From assembly GCA_018896395.1 (NCBI GenBank), contig JAHIMN010000029.1, forward strand, positions 1 to 6,258: a stretch of 6,258 bases of DNA, read 5' to 3'. A program made the position numbers and the translations under genes. This document shows, piece after piece, positions 5,959 to 6,258 of this stretch. The notes under the pieces were generated by a model, which saw nothing but the letters and a program-made list of their open reading frames with translations, searched no databases and was not told the origin of the DNA. Position 1 is the first letter of the stretch, and each line of letters opens with the position of its first letter. The DNA comes from Verrucomicrobiota bacterium (GTDB lineage Bacteria; Verrucomicrobiota; Kiritimatiellia; JAAZAB01).

Positions 5959-6007
5959 CATCGAACATCCAACATCGAACATCCAACATCGAACATCCAA
6001 CTTCAAA
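5959..6007 (+). repeat. Heptamer array CATCGAA/CATCCAA, 6-7 units
   Basis: Three 14-base dimers of CATCGAA and CATCCAA run from 5959 to 6000, followed by a degenerate CTTCAAA unit. As in the array before metV, alternate units differ by one G/C change and the regular part is 42 bases. On the - strand it reads as the familiar spurious MFDVGCSMLDV-type peptide. Confidence 0.92.
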
Positions 6008-6064
6008 TGGTGGAGCGCGGAGGGCAGTACCTGATACATCAGGAACAGCTAAGAAAAACAAGAT

Positions 6065-6242
6065 AACCACGGATGAACACGGATTGACACGTCCTCGGAT
6101 CCGGAGGGTCCTATCCTCTGGATCCATAGGATCCAACGGATCCGAGGATGGACCCGAGGGGATATTTACAAGAAGCAATGAGGCTCTCATTTTTAAGGAA
6201 ACATTTTTCTTTATCTGTGTTCATCTGTGTCCATCAGTGGTT
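6065..6242. repeat. CACGGAT-type inverted repeat enclosing a nested hairpin
   Basis: The left arm (about 6065-6091: AACCACGGATGAACACGG and beyond) and the right arm (about 6215-6242: ATCTGTGTCCATCAGTGGTT) are inverted at roughly 21 of 27 positions. Between them lie the strong hairpin 6090-6150 and an AT-rich stretch (6151-6213) with nothing I recognise. The right arm is followed by a T-run and TTTGGGTTGC at the window end, the same ten bases that follow the upstream element at 322-331. The whole 5886-6258 region has no supported gene. Confidence 0.7.
6090..6150. repeat. Strong nested hairpin with four GGATCC sites
   Basis: TCCTCGGATCCG (6092-6103) pairs perfectly with CGGATCCGAGGA (6137-6148), extended by one G-U and one C-G pair. 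After a 2x2 internal loop, GGGTCCTAT (6106-6114) pairs with ATAGGATCC (6126-6134) with one G-U. The apical loop is 11 bases (6115-6125). GGATCC occurs at 6097, 6120, 6129 and 6138, the last three at 9-base spacing. No T-run follows, so I do not call a terminator. Confidence 0.85.
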
Positions 6243-6258
6243 CGATTTTTTGGGTTGC

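Noticed and set aside
4887..5996. 369-residue open frame on the - strand across metF
   Set aside because: It is antisense to a clear metF, and its start is made of the CATCGAA array (MFDVGCSMLDV-type). No family resemblance is seen.

Overview
This window carries four forward-strand genes of the tetrahydrofolate (methyl) branch of the Wood-Ljungdahl pathway. In order they are an HdrA-MvhD fusion flavo-iron-sulfur protein (369-2429), folD (2703-3584), metV (3882-4547) and metF (4926-5885). FolD interconverts 10-formyl-, methenyl- and methylene-THF. MetV and MetF together reduce methylene-THF to methyl-THF. The HdrA-like protein is the likely electron conduit, by analogy with the hdrCBA-mvhD-metVF cluster of Moorella. 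No HdrB, HdrC or hydrogenase gene is visible here; the window opens just upstream of the HdrA gene, so they could lie outside.

The organism is an anaerobic or facultatively anaerobic bacterium with GC-rich genes. Its intergenic DNA is unusual: the gaps (273, 297 and 378 bases, plus about 370 bases at each end) are packed with short repeats. I infer an uncultured environmental lineage, possibly of the PVC group (Kiritimatiellota/Lentisphaerota) or Omnitrophota, because such repeat-loaded gaps and acetogen-like MetVF genes fit there. This is a weak assignment from memory, not from a search.

Layout: 1-368 has no supported gene and holds a 162-base nested palindrome (140-301). The gap after hdrA holds short direct repeats, a 36-base hairpin repeat and a second CACGGAT-type inverted repeat that ends just before the folD ribosome binding site. 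The gap after folD holds two small hairpins, a double ATTCCC-N8-GGGAAT element resembling neisserial dRS3, and a 7-base tandem array ending 12 bases before metV. The gap after metV starts with 26 perfect-register heptamers that overlap the stop codon, then a GC-rich palindrome containing an inverted copy of the earlier 36-base repeat, then another heptamer array before metF. Downstream of metF are two more heptamer arrays, the first overlapping the stop codon, and a third CACGGAT-type inverted repeat enclosing a strong 57-base nested hairpin.

The most distinctive points are these. Five tandem arrays of unrelated sequence share a period of exactly 7. Two of them begin inside the stop codons of metV and metF. 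The HdrA-MvhD fusion lacks several cysteines that canonical HdrA and MvhD carry. All functional assignments rest on reading motifs by eye; no database search was run.
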